Source: Lepidurus packardi (taxonomy: Eukaryota > Arthropoda > Branchiopoda > Notostraca > Triopsidae). Taken from it: 64,000 nt of DNA. This document shows, piece by piece, positions 10,704-22,800 of the stretch. A program made the position numbers and the translations under genes. Position 1 is the first letter of the stretch. Every line of letters starts with the position of its first letter. The notes under the pieces are model-generated. The model had not been told where the DNA came from. It did not search any database and worked only from the letters and a program-made list of their open reading frames with translations. The stretch lies in contig JAKZAN010000002.1 in NCBI GenBank assembly GCA_023053545.1, forward strand, positions 8,924,790 through 8,988,789, written 5' to 3'.

Positions 10704-11126
10704 TCACTGTTTCGTGGAAGGTGTGGACTCGGGAGGTGACGGAGGAAAGGAGAGCACAGGTAGTTTGACAGCTTCCTCATAGGAAGGAGGCTGGAACATA
10801 CCTTCTTCTAATGCTGAGGATAATGGTGGAAAGTTTGGATTTGCATAGTGGCTTTGATGTGTCATCACTTCGCTGTACGAAGGTATCTCGGCTGAACTGA
10901 TTACGACAATGCTCGGCACGGATTGAAGGGAAGTCGTCGTATTACTCGTACTTCTAATGGAACAGCAACATTTGCCCAGGAATATGAGAATCAATAGTAT
11001 AGAAACTGCTGTGAGGCAAACCGTTAAGCTTATCACGCGAAAGTCTATGAATGAAATTTTTGTTAAGTTCTTAGGATTACAAGTTTTGTTGTATTTACCT
11101 GCTGAAGAATCTTCAATACGGTCCAT
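10704..11126 (-). CDS. small single-pass membrane protein with PPSY motif and a possible in-frame intron (cluster member 6)
   Basis: ATG at 11126. Unspliced 140 aa; if the 54-nt segment with GTAAAT donor and CATTCATAG acceptor is removed, 122 aa in the same frame. Spliced, the N-terminus is MDRIEDSSA plus helix, close to member 3. Unspliced, it has two N-glycosylation sites (NKT, NLT). Helix ISLTVCLTAVSILLILIFLG, then a Cys triplet KCCC like member 2. The tail has IPSY and QPPSYEEA, a good WW ligand. The cluster position and shared parts argue for a tandemly expanded family. Confidence 0.65.
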   Translation of the reverse strand: MDRIEDSSAGKYNKTCNPKNLTKISFIDFRVISLTVCLTAVSILLILIFLGKCCCSIRSTSNTTTSLQSVPSIVVISSAEIPSYSEVMTHQSHYANPNFPPLSSALEEGMFQPPSYEEAVKLPVLSFPPSPPESTPSTKQ

Positions 11127-11129
11127 TTT

Positions 11130-12020
11130 ATGTGTCCTTTTCTTAGCTTGACCACTTGGTTCAGCAGGATTTTTTGATATGGCACCTTAAACTTTCACAA
11201 ACTTGGGATATACAAGTGGAGCAAGCTCCAATTTTCGGTTTTCTAGGACACGACTTAATCCAGGTTTAGCTCATTAAGCTCTTTTTTATCAGAGGTAACG
11301 TGCAAGAGTGAAGGGAAATCAAGGTAACGCTTAATCTGGAACGGTTCGAAAAACTGGCAGCGCTTTCTTTCACGCGTTATAGTATATGTTCACACTTCGA
11401 GGATCACGAGTTCTCTATGTCTAAGGCTGGCATGGCGTTCGTGTTTTTACTCTGTTTTTGTCGAGTTAGTGTTATGTATTCCACATTAGAAGTGGTAGTC
11501 ACGCTATTGTTTTCTGTTGACTCAGGTTCCGCACGGCCGTCCTTTTGTAGACGCAATTTTCCTATAACTTTTGAGGTGCCCAGGAAGGGAAGCTTCCTGG
11601 GAGGGATTATGATAGCGAAGCTAAGTCCGGCAAGTACAAATTTGCAGAAGTTGCTGATAACTGCTTTATATCGGTTCGTGGGGGATTTCTGAACTTCGTT
11701 CCCCCCATGCCATGCTTACGAATTTTTTTTTTTTGCAGATTCATTCAACGGCAACTTCTAGATTTTCCATCGAACTTGACTGCATAATTAATCTAAATGC
11801 TCAATAAAAATGGAATATATTGGAAACGTTAGATGGTTGGGATATCTCTTTGAAAAATAACAACTGATGTGACATAGGACATGTGTTGAAGTTCACCTGA
11901 GAACTGATTTCCAGGTGATAACGCCCTGCGAAAGCTTAATAGCGACTGACTAAGCGACGAAGAAGTTTAGTAGCGTTTCAATACGGTGTTTTTTGACAAC
12001 ATAGTTTTTCTTGGGGAAAA
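11130..12020. other. intergenic interval
   Basis: A 91-codon plus-strand frame at 11417-11692 has an ATG but no recognisable family and no splice partners. I leave it unannotated. Confidence 0.35.
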
Positions 12021-12021
12021 A

Positions 12022-13386
12022 ATGGCACGTGTAAGCGTATGGGTAACATTATGCGGTTTGACGGTGTTGATGTCTATAGGACCTTCAATTACAGCAGAGG
12101 TTGAAGTGACGGCTCCAGGTATTCAATGTTAATTCAGTGTTAGGGATTCTGGCGAAAGGTTTGATTTTCACGCAATGTTTGGTTGTTTATTCCCTGTGAG
12201 ATAGAGATGTGGTCCGTAAACAACTTCCGTACGCTCTTTGAACGCGGGATGAAGACATGGTGGACTGCTGCTAACCGCGGCGCGCATTTTGGTATGCCGA
12301 GTCACGTCGAGTCTACTTTGCAGACTTATTTGATTCGGAAAGTCACGTTGCGCTTGCTCACGCAAGACCAGCGAATAAATCAAGCCTTACATCAGGGCAG
12401 TCAAATTGGTCACGCATTCTTAGTAGACGCCCATAAACTTGCTACCTTACGGTATATAATCAATTTACCCCTTTGTGATCTTCTCATCGTGGTAATGGCT
12501 TTATTAGCGCTCGCTGGCCGCAATCTAGCGTTCAAAAAGCATGGGAAACTTTGGTTCAGGACTATCATCAGAAAATTGGAACGATGAAACGTTCGTTAGC
12601 CATGTCTTCGGCCACGACGACGGATTCCTTGATCTCCAAGCTCAGTTTAGAAGAAATCATCCAAGGCGTAATTCTCGATCTCTCAACTGATCCAGTGGCT
12701 ATCTTTATGGCGCAGTGGCTGGCTACCTTACCTCTCAAAATTCATAGCGTAATTCTACGAATATTTGCGTAATTTTGCGGTTTCTTTCCTAAAAATTGGG
12801 TCTTTTCTTCGTCGTTTCCGTTTATTTGACGGAATTTTGTAGTGGTCCGAGTACGTGTTCACGAATAAGACCTTTGGGGAGATTTTCGGAAAGTCTAGCG
12901 GTATCGTGGGCACAGAAGAAGCCTCCAAATCGTCGAAACCCGTTATTAAATACCCTTTCCATTGGGACTGGATGGCTAATTTAGATCGTCTCAATGAAGG
13001 TACCATGGAACCTGTGAAATTCCCTTTGAGCGAGTCAGGCACTGATGGGAGTGATGATGGGATGCGTACGCTGTTTGCTTTGCTGGAAGCAGGTTTGTCC
13101 GAGGCCGAACCGCTCCTAAATCAATGGCAAACTGCCGTCAGCCAGGTAGTTTACACAAGATAAAGATTGAATCGTAGATCAATCTTGAGAATCGTATTTA
13201 CTCTCCGTCTTTTGGACGCCTAATAATTCATCTTTGTCCTAACCAACATTGAAGCTGCTTATGACTCACTTGGATGCCCTTGGTGCCAGCGACTTGTTGC
13301 AATCCCTCAAACCTGCTGTGGCTCCGTGGAATCAGACCTTGAGTACCGCGTTAGATTTGGTGGTTTTGAAAGTCAAACTCCTCTAA
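12022..13386 (+). CDS. secreted orphan protein, five exons
   Basis: Exons 12022-12118, 12205-12451, 12508-12748, 12843-13145 and 13255-13386 give 339 aa with phases consistent throughout. It starts with a clear signal peptide (VSVWVTLCGLTVLMS then Ile-Gly-Pro-Ser-Ile-Thr-Ala). The mature protein is predicted mostly helical and free of Cys, with Trp-rich patches (KTWWTAANRG, YPFHWDWMANL) and an acidic Glu-Ser-Gly-Thr-Asp-Gly stretch. The spans 12119-12204 and 12452-12507 are the first two introns. I recognise no domain. Exon 2's acceptor (TGTGAGATAG) is the least certain junction. Neighbours give no functional hint. Confidence 0.65.
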
Positions 13387-14414
13387 ATTTGTATTCACTG
13401 CACCTTTTCTAGCGGCCAAGTCGTTAAGGGTGTGTGAAAACAGGGAGAAGAGCCATGTAAAAGTAACTCCTTAAGCAGGAAACTTGCTAAGATGTGGCGG
13501 AATACACGCCGTAGAGGCCCTAGATTTCAATCTCTTGTGTAGTACTTATTCCAGCTTTTGTATTATTAAAGCTTAGGGCTGCGACCCATTCATTGTCTTT
13601 CCTGCTTTATTTCGGCTACACTGCGGCTTTAAACCAAGTTCAAAGTTAAGATACAACGCTTGACTGCTCATCGGGACCAGTACTGCTCCCGGAAAAGAAA
13701 AGAAACTGTTTTCACCACACACATTATTCTGTCAATCATGTCAAACTGTAAGCGTATGCGCCGCAACGGTTATTTTCCTCATCTTTTTTTAGACTCTAAC
13801 CAGAAAAAACTAGAATTTTGGGATTTTTCTGATCAAAATTGGGAGGAAAAAATTATAACGGGAGTGGCTCGTTTATAAGCTTGGACGGTTTAGCTCTATG
13901 GGAACTTATTTCATACCTGACTTGACTCTCTCTAAAGGATGTAGGAGGTTTTCAACAATGGATTGAAAAGGTAAGGGAACAAGGGGTCTCAGCGGCGGTA
14001 CACAGGTTCTTTTTAACTTGTCACAAGTAGTCAAGTTAATGAAGACATTGATTGGCCTGACTACTCGAGTGCCGAAGTCTGGAGGTAAATCCTTAGTTCG
14101 TCATGAGGAGCAGGGACATCTTTTCTTCCCGTACAAATCCCTTTGCTTGGCGAAACCTTTTTCCCCATACAGAGTCGTTTCACGCCAATTGTCAAGCTCC
14201 ACATTTTGGGACACAAAAGCTCCAACAAAAGGAACCGCTTCTGATTTGGGATTAAATTAGCTTTACTTATAAGCATTTCCGAGTTTCAGTCATGTATTTA
14301 CAGATTACAATTTTGCTTGTCGTCCAAAAATGGAATAATACGTATGAAGAAAAGGCACCCGAAGACAGTTCGTTATAAAGCACTTGGGAGAGTTATTTAA
14401 GTTATATGACCCTG
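13387..14414. other. intergenic interval, includes tailless 3'UTR
   Basis: Between the secreted orphan gene and the end of tailless. Open frames here on the plus strand show no family or splice context. The plus-strand frame up to 14653 is antisense to the last tailless exon. Confidence 0.4.
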
Positions 14415-14420
14415 TTTATT
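14415..14420 (-). terminator. poly(A) signal of tailless
   Basis: AATAAA on the minus strand 71 bases past the tailless stop codon. Confidence 0.5.
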
Positions 14421-14490
14421 ACTATTTTGTTTCTCGTTTCCGGTTTTGGAGCCATGCTATGTATAGAAATGACGTCATGCTTGATTATGG

Positions 14491-16872
14491 CTATAAATTC
14501 CCGGATTTGTACATATCACTGATAATTCTTTCGATGGAGATGTTGCCAATGGTTTTCCGGAAGAAAAGCTCTTCGATAATCGAACAAGCTACGGCTCTTA
14601 AGGCTGGTAAAAGCAAGAGTAATCGGCCAAAACGTAAAGGCTGGCTTGGGTAAGCCATGGTGACGTAACGGTTGAGCGTTAGTTGAGCTTGGTCCTGTAA
14701 GGTATTAGCTCCCGGAATGTCTCGCAGACCAGCAGCTTTTGAAATTAGAGCAATTTGTCAGACAGATATTCTTGGAACTTTTGCAAAATTAAAGAGGCAC
14801 ACTTACAAGATTTGAAGAGAACCACGGCTCGCAGGCAGGCGTATTCAGTGGGGTCTACCTCGAGTTGTTTGAATTTGGCCACAGTTTCTTGGAATACTTT
14901 GACTTCACTGAGAAGGCCTAGTTGGCGTTCTGAAGTAATATTGCCTAGTCCGTTTAAATTACTAAAGTTGTTCGTCAAGGTGGGTAACATGGGTGCGATG
15001 TCCAACGGCAGCATGAATTGAGCAGCACCCAAAATGAAAAGCTCTCGCCAGCTCTCCTCCAGTAATAAAATCTAAATAATTCATAATTAAGTGCTTAATT
15101 CTCAAGCGTTAGAATAGTTAAGCTACAGTAGGGACAGTAAGTTGATTTTGAACTTAAGCTTTTCTTCACAAAGTTATTGTTTCAACTGTCGTAGTAATCA
15201 AAAGATTACGATAGTTATGTTCGGATTATTACCCAAGTTGTAAATTTACTTAAGCTATTAAAGTAGTAGTCACAAGATGACTACGAAGTAAGAAGTTTAA
15301 GTTATATTTAAAAATTTAGAAGCAAAAAAAAAATTATATTTACATTTAAAATTTAGAATTTGGGTCTTACATGTAAGTGGATCAAGTTTGAAAAAGCGTG
15401 CTAATTACCTGATCGCGTGATGGTAAAGCTGTGAAGGCAGGAACACTTTTAGCCCATCGGACGTTCATGAAAAGCAACCTTGCTGCAGATTCGCATATTG
15501 ATTCGGCCGACACGGCGGCAGGCGGCAGGAAAGGAAGCATGGCGGGTAAGGTGGGGAACTGAAATAGATTAACGGTGGTCTGAAATCACTGCTCTTCCAC
15601 TTTGGGCAGAGTAGGGAAAGAAGCAGTTGAAAATCACTATCTGCTTAACAAGGAAATCGCATGCAGCAATGGGAAAGGCAAATATAAAGGCGAAACAAGT
15701 GTGTCCAAAGGCGACTTTTTTTTTTTTTTAGAAAACAGCAGAATATTTACCTTGATGGGCTGGGGGATAAGCAGGGACGGTGCTGAGGGGCGACCGGAAG
15801 ACAGTAAGGACATCCGCTCGAGTAAAGACATATGTTGTGCGTTTAAGGTAAGCGAGGCTGAGGTTGAAGTAGGATTAATTAATTGGTTCAAGTTCGGGAA
15901 GTGAGTGTTAAAAGTAGCGGCCGGAGTTGGACTGGAAGTGGCCATCGGCGGCGATGCTTGTTGCTGGACAGTTGAGTGGTGTCGGGATGAATTAGTGACA
16001 TTAAATGGAGATGAGGCTGAGGTAGGGGTAGTCAGCAAAGGCGACGGACTGCCTCCACTAAGGTCATCCGCAGAATCTTTAAGACTACTGCTGTGATTGC
16101 CATAGAGACTCATTTGACGCCGTAAAGTAGAATTCCGGGGTCCGCGTTCGTGTTGCACTGCTGTAACCCAACGAAATTGCGTTAGTTAGTTTGTTCTCCA
16201 ACACTTGACAGCGAAGGTTAAACACTTACCATCTTTGTTCATGCCCGCTTCGACGCATTTTCGTAATCGACACGCTCGGCATTGATTACGATGCGTCTTG
16301 TCCACTAAGCAGGATCCTTCTCCTTTGGCTTTGCATACGTATTGCCGGTTCCGGCGTATGGATCGTTTAAAGAACCCTGCACAGCTGAAATCATGCGAAA
16401 TATAAGAAGATTAACTTTGGTTTTAACAAGCCTTTGATGCTTAAGTTAGTAATGACTTCCTTCTTAGTGAAGGAACTTCAGATTTTAAGAAGGAATAGTA
16501 ATTTCGGAAGGTTTAGAGAAGGGCGGAAGTCTTCAAGAATCTTACCCGTCGCAAGCGAAGATTCCATAATGCTTCCCCGACGAGTGATCTTGGCAAACAC
16601 GGCAAGGAATGTCGTATAAGATGCGACCTAATAAATTTATTGAATTTAACACACTTTCACTCAGCATTTAAATTTTCCTTCAGGATTCAAATAATAATAA
16701 GAAACTCTCACACACAATCTTTTTCTTTTGGTTTGATCTCATGGGATTGCGTTTAAGTCGTTACTGAAGACAGCAGTTTGTATGTGATTTGAAACATAAG
16801 TAAAGGAAATGAAAACTTACTGGATGGAGTGGACGTCGCCTTGCTCAAGCGTAAATCCATATGATCCAGCAT
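14491..16872 (-). CDS. tll: tailless nuclear receptor (NR2E)
   Basis: Exons 16872-16821, 16627-16546, 16384-16230, 16160-15751, 15558-15409, 15071-14807 and 14735-14491 give 452 aa. The DNA-binding domain starts with [12 protein letters not shown] and has P-box CDGCAGFFKR, the alanine variant diagnostic of tailless/TLX. The second finger follows (CRACRLRKC) and then the tailless-type extension [17 protein letters not shown] Ser/Thr/Pro-rich hinge of about 110 residues leads to a ligand-binding domain with [51 protein letters not shown] and terminal helices [16 protein letters not shown]. Tailless is a transcriptional repressor acting in terminal patterning and in neural and optic progenitors in arthropods. 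An in-frame ATG at 16860 is an alternative start. Confidence 0.95.
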
Positions 16873-19318
16873 GGGGATGCTCGGTATGTGAAGAAACACA
16901 AAAACTTAAATTTTACACAAAAAATGCACGACACTGGTGAAGGTAATACCAATATGGTTGCTGGTGACCTTTTGAGCTGAGATTGACCATTCGCTTGGGT
17001 ACTTATAACGAATCTCGGCTGGGTTGCTCATGCTTTATACAGAAACGCTGTGATACGATGTTGGTCCCGCCTCTTTTAGTAAGGGGTCAATTGTTCAGAT
17101 TTTTTTTTGGGAGGGGACCTGGGAAATCACGGTTGAGAATCAAGATTTCAGGGGAGGGGACAGGCTATTGTGCCCTTTCTGGTCAAACTATTGGATGCCA
17201 TCAAGTTGGTGGAAAAGACGACAGTCAAAGGGCAACTCCGCCCCTATAGAGCGTCAGCTCCATCCCGCAGCTTGTAAGGGGCATGTTGAGAATACCAGAT
17301 TACTGCTTATACGGCTGTAGTGACGCTTAAAAGGCACAGCAATACGAAGCGGTGATACCGGCTATACAGAGCTTTAGGGGCGGGCGGGAAAAGGTAAGAA
17401 GGTAGGAAGGTAAAATCCCACCCTTCGAATATGGCGTAATTCCACAGTCTATCTCTCTCTCTCCCCTTTGCTGGCTTTTTATGTAGTTGTGTTACCAGCT
17501 GGCCAACAATGAATTGACGAGCCATAGAGCACATTTAAGGTCGGATTCGGTGTCGAATCGGACTGAGACTCAGCACCAAAAGAACACAGAACAATGAAAA
17601 TTCCTCGATCAAAATCTGGTTCCTTTTTTTGCCTCAGTTCTATTGAAACTATTGACTGTGTTAGAGACCGTCTAAATGTAGCTCTAACGTTTTATTTTTT
17701 TACTACCAAGATGTTGGGACTTTAAATTATGCTAAATCCCAGTATCCCACTGTCATTTGCATTTGATTTGATTTTACTATCACACAACTTAGTATTCAAA
17801 ATTAGTAGGATTTAGAAGGGTTTACAGCTAGCACCTGTTTGGGTAACGGTTTTTAAATTAAAGGTAAAATCTATGCAGTTACCCTTTTAGCCTTTGTAAA
17901 GGACAGCTTCCTGTGCCGGTCGCACCTTCACCTTCGGAAAGTTGCCTTTTTGTTTAAAAAAATCCGAACAAGAAAGGGACTGCCCGTTATACCTTGGCTG
18001 CTTGGTACTTACTTTAGCACGTTGGTATTACGCTCGTATGCCACCTGTTCTGATAGGAAGTCACTTGTCTTTTAATTCGTCTCCTCGATATGTGACTTTG
18101 TGCTGAATTCCAGGAAGGAAGTGCCAAGCGAAAGGGGGAAGGAGGCATATAACAAAGTAACCAGGTATAGTGAAGAAGCAGGTTACTTTACGCTTCTTGT
18201 ACCGGAAGAAGTCGTTGAGCGAGGGAGCGTGCGGGAGGTATTGCAGGCTGCCCGGAAGTTTAACCTTTTGATTTCCGGCGTCATGTGGTCAGCGTGCCGG
18301 GCACGTGGATTCATGCATTTTAGATCCACTTTCTGTTCTTAGCTGTGCCCGGGTTGCCCGAAAAGTTAACCCCTACACGAGCCTGGCATGATACGGAAGG
18401 AAGGAAGTAACTCTAGTGAATCCAAGCGTTACATTTTACGGTCCTTGTTCATCCCGAGCTCGCCTTTTGTGGACGCACTCAAACATTCGGTTATAAATTA
18501 AGTGGAAACAGGGGGTTATGTCGTTTTTTTTCTTGCTTATTACACAAAAAGCAGGGGACGGAATATATGATGACAGGGAGTTGACAAGATGCACTGAGTT
18601 TGTTTTGTGTACAGGGTGGAACTGAATAATGTCCTCGCAGGTTCAAGTAGAGGGTTCAGGAAGGTTCCAAAGCGTTTCCAGGCCAATACCAATGCCTCAT
18701 TTGCCAATCTCGCGTTGTGTCGCTCGACAGTACTGGAGCTTGTCACGCATATAATGAACAGCGAGTGTGAACGTGAAGTGGATCCGAACCAAAGAAAAGA
18801 GAGCAAGAGCATTGGGCTAGCGTCCACTAGAAGGGAAAACCTATTACTCTTTAAATCAGAGGGTGTAATAACATGTATGCATTGTTTGCTTGCAGCTGCG
18901 TCGTGGAACGCATTCTCGGTGTAACGCCACAACATGACAAACAGCTGCTGGTAACCTTTTTAGTGTCATGTCACTAACCTCTAAATCCTTGTATTAACCC
19001 TGTCACTTTTCTCTCCCCATCCACCAAAAAATAGATAATAGTGGTGGAAGTGGTTAGGGTTAATTGACAGTGAGCGGAACATCAATCGCTTCTATAAGCC
19101 GTCCATTTGGGGCAATCCTTTTCCAATTGAACTATGGCAATACTTTGGCACATGAAAGTTAGATTTTCTTGTAACTCATATTCACGTTACATCTGTAGCG
19201 TGAAGTAGCGTGAAGTCACTTACTCGTAAGTCGTACATCAAATAAAGTATCGATAAAAATCAAACTTTAAAAGCAGCTAAAGAAAGAAGCAAAATGAAAT
19301 GCTATACCCTAACTCCCA
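16873..19318. other. gene-poor upstream region of tailless
   Basis: No supported gene. Contains a CT/GA tract (about 17449-17464, tctctctctctcccc), a GAGA-factor type sequence on the tailless promoter side. Open frames at 18540-18935 on both strands overlap each other and look like chance. Confidence 0.45.
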
Positions 19319-19885
19319 GTTCAACTGTATGAAGTATAGTTAAGTATAATAGGGAAGTTTGTATACATGCTTTTATTCAATATAGTGCAAAAAGAAATCT
19401 TGGTAATTTTACAGTGAAGCATTGTGGTAACTGATATGCCAATAAACTATTGTAAAAATGTTTATGTAAGATTACAATATAGGTACAGAATGTGGAGGCA
19501 TTTTATTAAAGAATTATTTTTTACATTACAATAGAAATATGAGAATTCCCTTATCATTAAGTATTTTGGTTGCCAATAAAGAATGGTAAAATTTAAAAAA
19601 AATGTGGTGTACGAGGAACGCTCTTTTTCGTTGCGTTTTAGCTTTCATTGTTGCCATCAAAAGAAATTTCAGTAATTTTACTGAAGTTAAACGTATAGTT
19701 TCTGTCGGAATTTTGTACTTTTTTTTGTGTACTTTTATTTACTGTTTAAATAGCAATTAGGAAATTGTTAACAATTGTGTTTATATTTATTATAACATTA
19801 GTTACCTTTTGTACTGGAATTTGATTAAAAGCATAGAAACAAACTTTCCTTCTATACTTATAACTATACTTCATATAGTTGAACT
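19319..19885. mobile_element. AT-rich element with about 57-bp imperfect terminal inverted repeats (MITE candidate)
   Basis: Left arm 19319-19375 and the reverse complement of 19827-19885 share about 85 percent identity (both start agttcaact, then tatgaagtatagtt, then aagtata, gaagtttgt and atgctttt). The interior is strongly AT-rich without open frames, and has a short direct duplication (caaaagaaat...taattttac at about 19388 and 19657). No target-site duplication could be fixed by eye. Length and structure fit a non-autonomous DNA transposon. Confidence 0.5.
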
Positions 19886-19889
19886 TTAA

Positions 19890-22800
19890 GTTAAAGGATA
19901 ATGTAAGGCAACAGCGTGGGAAGAAAAATCTCAAATGCTGGAAACAAGTGTATTGCAGTGAATTTAGGAATAGGAAAACATTCTATTTATAAGTTTTTCC
20001 AAGCTTTGAACTTATAAGGCGCCTTGTCATCCGCAGCCTTGCTTTCTTGAATCCCAAGTTTGCCATGCATTTCACTTCACTTCACATAGGTAAGATAATT
20101 TGGAGGTTATTAGACGTTAGGCTTGGTTGGATCTATTGAAATTAAGTACGGGAGTCTTTAGAACGAAGTTGTTGATTCCGCTTCCTTGCGTGATTCCGTT
20201 TCTCTTGTATTGAAGATGTTGGCTTGATGCTTCGAGAAGAAGTCTTGAAGACCCAGGTATTTAGTCAACTCCAAAGCTCTTGGAGTTTCATGTTGAATTT
20301 GAAAAGAATAAGACCATGTGGTATATATTATCTGTATGTGGATGGCCAAGAAGTAAAAGCAAAAGAAGGGACCCATGCTGTGGGGTCACCGTAAATGGTA
20401 CACTGGTTTTCTATAGAGCTGTAAGAACTAAGAGAGAAAAGAGAGTCTTCTAATATACCTTTTACCTCTCCACAAGTCTCCCTTGGAAGAGTACATAATA
20501 GACGCAGGAGGTTTTCGTATCCCGAAAGCAAAAGAGCGCCTAGTGAACTCAAGTAGAAAGCAAAAAGTACCGGAGCCAAGTCCTCCTTCTGCTATTCAAA
20601 ACGAAAAAGCTTTCCTTCTTGGTCTTATTTCCATTTAGCTCCTTATCCAGCAGTCTATACCTTATTAGTACTCCGTTTAACATTCCGAGATACATAAGCA
20701 GCGGAGCCCCCCCCCCCCCCCTTCGCCTTGCAACAATAGCTTGAAACCCATCAAAAGGCGAGCTAAAAGGTCGACCGGCCAGTTTTCGTTGGTTGACCAC
20801 AAGTTAATCTACCCCTATGTTGCTACATATACGTGCTAATTTGCTAGCCGAGTGCACATTTAGTTCAATCTTCGTTTTTTATGTACTGTGGGGAGAGGTT
20901 AATTAATTTAGGGGAACAGAGGCTGAGTATAAAGGTCTCGATAGCTTGTAGTACGGGAACTTGGCGAGTGTTGTATAAGGGAACTGAGAGCTGGGAGTCG
21001 AGGGAACTGGGAGTCGTTTATGGAGTTGGTGAAAAGGTGGGAGATATGTTGAGTCCCCCTCTCAATTTGTCAGTGATTTGTCGACAGATCCCGCTGTTAA
21101 CAATGGCAAGGGGGCTTGGTTCGATGGAGTCCATAGACTTGTAAACGTTGCTTGTGGGACTCTATATCCTTGCCCTTTCGCTCTTTGGTTTGGGGGTTAT
21201 ATAGAAGTTCTCCATCCCAGACCGAGATCCTCCACAGGCTTAGTTGCACTTGAATGCTATTCAATAGCGACCTGATGAAGCTCAAACACGAGTGAGAGCC
21301 GTGAAACGACGGCTCAATCCTCCTTTTCAGAATCTCTGTGCGCCTTAGCAAATTAGTCTCACAGGTATGCATCGCATATCCCACATCTTGGAGCTTTTTT
21401 TCAAAAGCCGAGTACGGAAAAGCACATGTTCTGGTGATTTATTTCCTTTTATGCATTCGCATGAGAATCACAATCCCCAAACCTTTCGAGTATAGACAGA
21501 CGCAATGGGTAAACTGTCCCTTTTGCATCATTTTCGTGGTTCCATGACTCTAAAACAAGTTCTTAGGAGTCATGGAATATCGAATACCCTTGATCTACAG
21601 GGTTAGGTGAGCAAGGACTGGTTTTGGGTTAGCTAGAAGAAAAGTTGTGTGGTCAGAACAAGATTGACGGCCAAGACGCATAGATTAGGTTACACCCAGC
21701 AATTCATGGAAGCTGAAAGCTGAGCAAAATGTCGTCTTATTTGTCCCGACACTCCTCTTCTTACTTGCCTTTACATTTCTTTTGTATAGTCAAAAATGGG
21801 GGTTCCTGGTCTGTCAGCGTTTCATTCTCTCACCAGCAAATAGTAACAGCAATCCTCAATCTGATACTATATAAGAGAGCAGGAACCCCCCCGTTGGTGT
21901 CTCGCTATTGAAAAGCATTGACGAGCAATGACTGCCCATGAAAGTCCCGTCAGACCGTCACCCAAAGCAGTTTCCCTACAAAAGGCTTTCCCAACAAGCA
22001 CCCTGCCCCTTCTAGTCCCAACAATAGCTCCAAAAGGGCAAAAGCTTCTGCTAGTGAAAAGGGCACCCAAATCAGGGGGGTTGGGCTTCAACTTACAACG
22101 TTTTATCGGTCAAGACAATCGTCGACCAGTGCTCTCAGTTTTTTATTTATTTAATTTTTTGTAGAAATTAAGCTCTGTCGCAAATTTTTGTGCTCGATAG
22201 CAATTTGATGGTTCTGTAAAGTTACGTCTAGATCTACAGTGCGCTAGCGTAACGTGTTTCGGAGAGATTTTAATGAAAAACGGTTGGGCATGGCTTAAGT
22301 CGGAATGCTATATAGGACCCTGGGAAGTAACTTGATACGAAATGCTGAGAGCGCCTTTTGTTGTCCTGTACTTGGCTGGAATTTCTAAATAGCAGCCCGC
22401 CAAAAGGCCAGCAAGCCGAAAATGAATCTTGTCAGCATCGCAAATCGCGCTCCGCGAGGTCAAAGTTCATGGGTTTTAAGAGGATTACGCCGCTTGGGTT
22501 AAAGATTAAATGTGAATGAGGGCGGCTGAGTAATTGTTCTCATTTTGGGGTGGGATAGTTGGGTACCGCGAATCTTCCGAATTTCAGGCCCAAAGTTTAT
22601 CTGAAGTTTGACATCTCACTCTCCCTTTATTGTATTCAATGGCTGTGGCAAATGCAAAGATCGCGAACCATATGGCTAATACCAACAATTAACACTCGTG
22701 CATAGTGCAAGTTTCCGGTATTTCGTTGTTGCTCCTGTGGCTAGTACAATAGTGCGCAGGGCACTGACACTTTCATTGTTGCTTGTTTTGCTGGGAATTA

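Noticed and set aside
11417..11692. Plus-strand 91-codon ATG frame with hydrophobic start
   Set aside because: Hydrophobic N-terminus but no homology, promoter or exon structure; kept only as a note.
14384..14653. Plus-strand 89-codon frame ending at 14653
   Set aside because: Exactly antisense to the last tailless exon, which has strong homology and splice support.
18540..18935. Overlapping 131- and 105-codon frames on opposite strands
   Set aside because: No family, no splice context, mutually antisense; expected by chance in a 6.5-kb gap.
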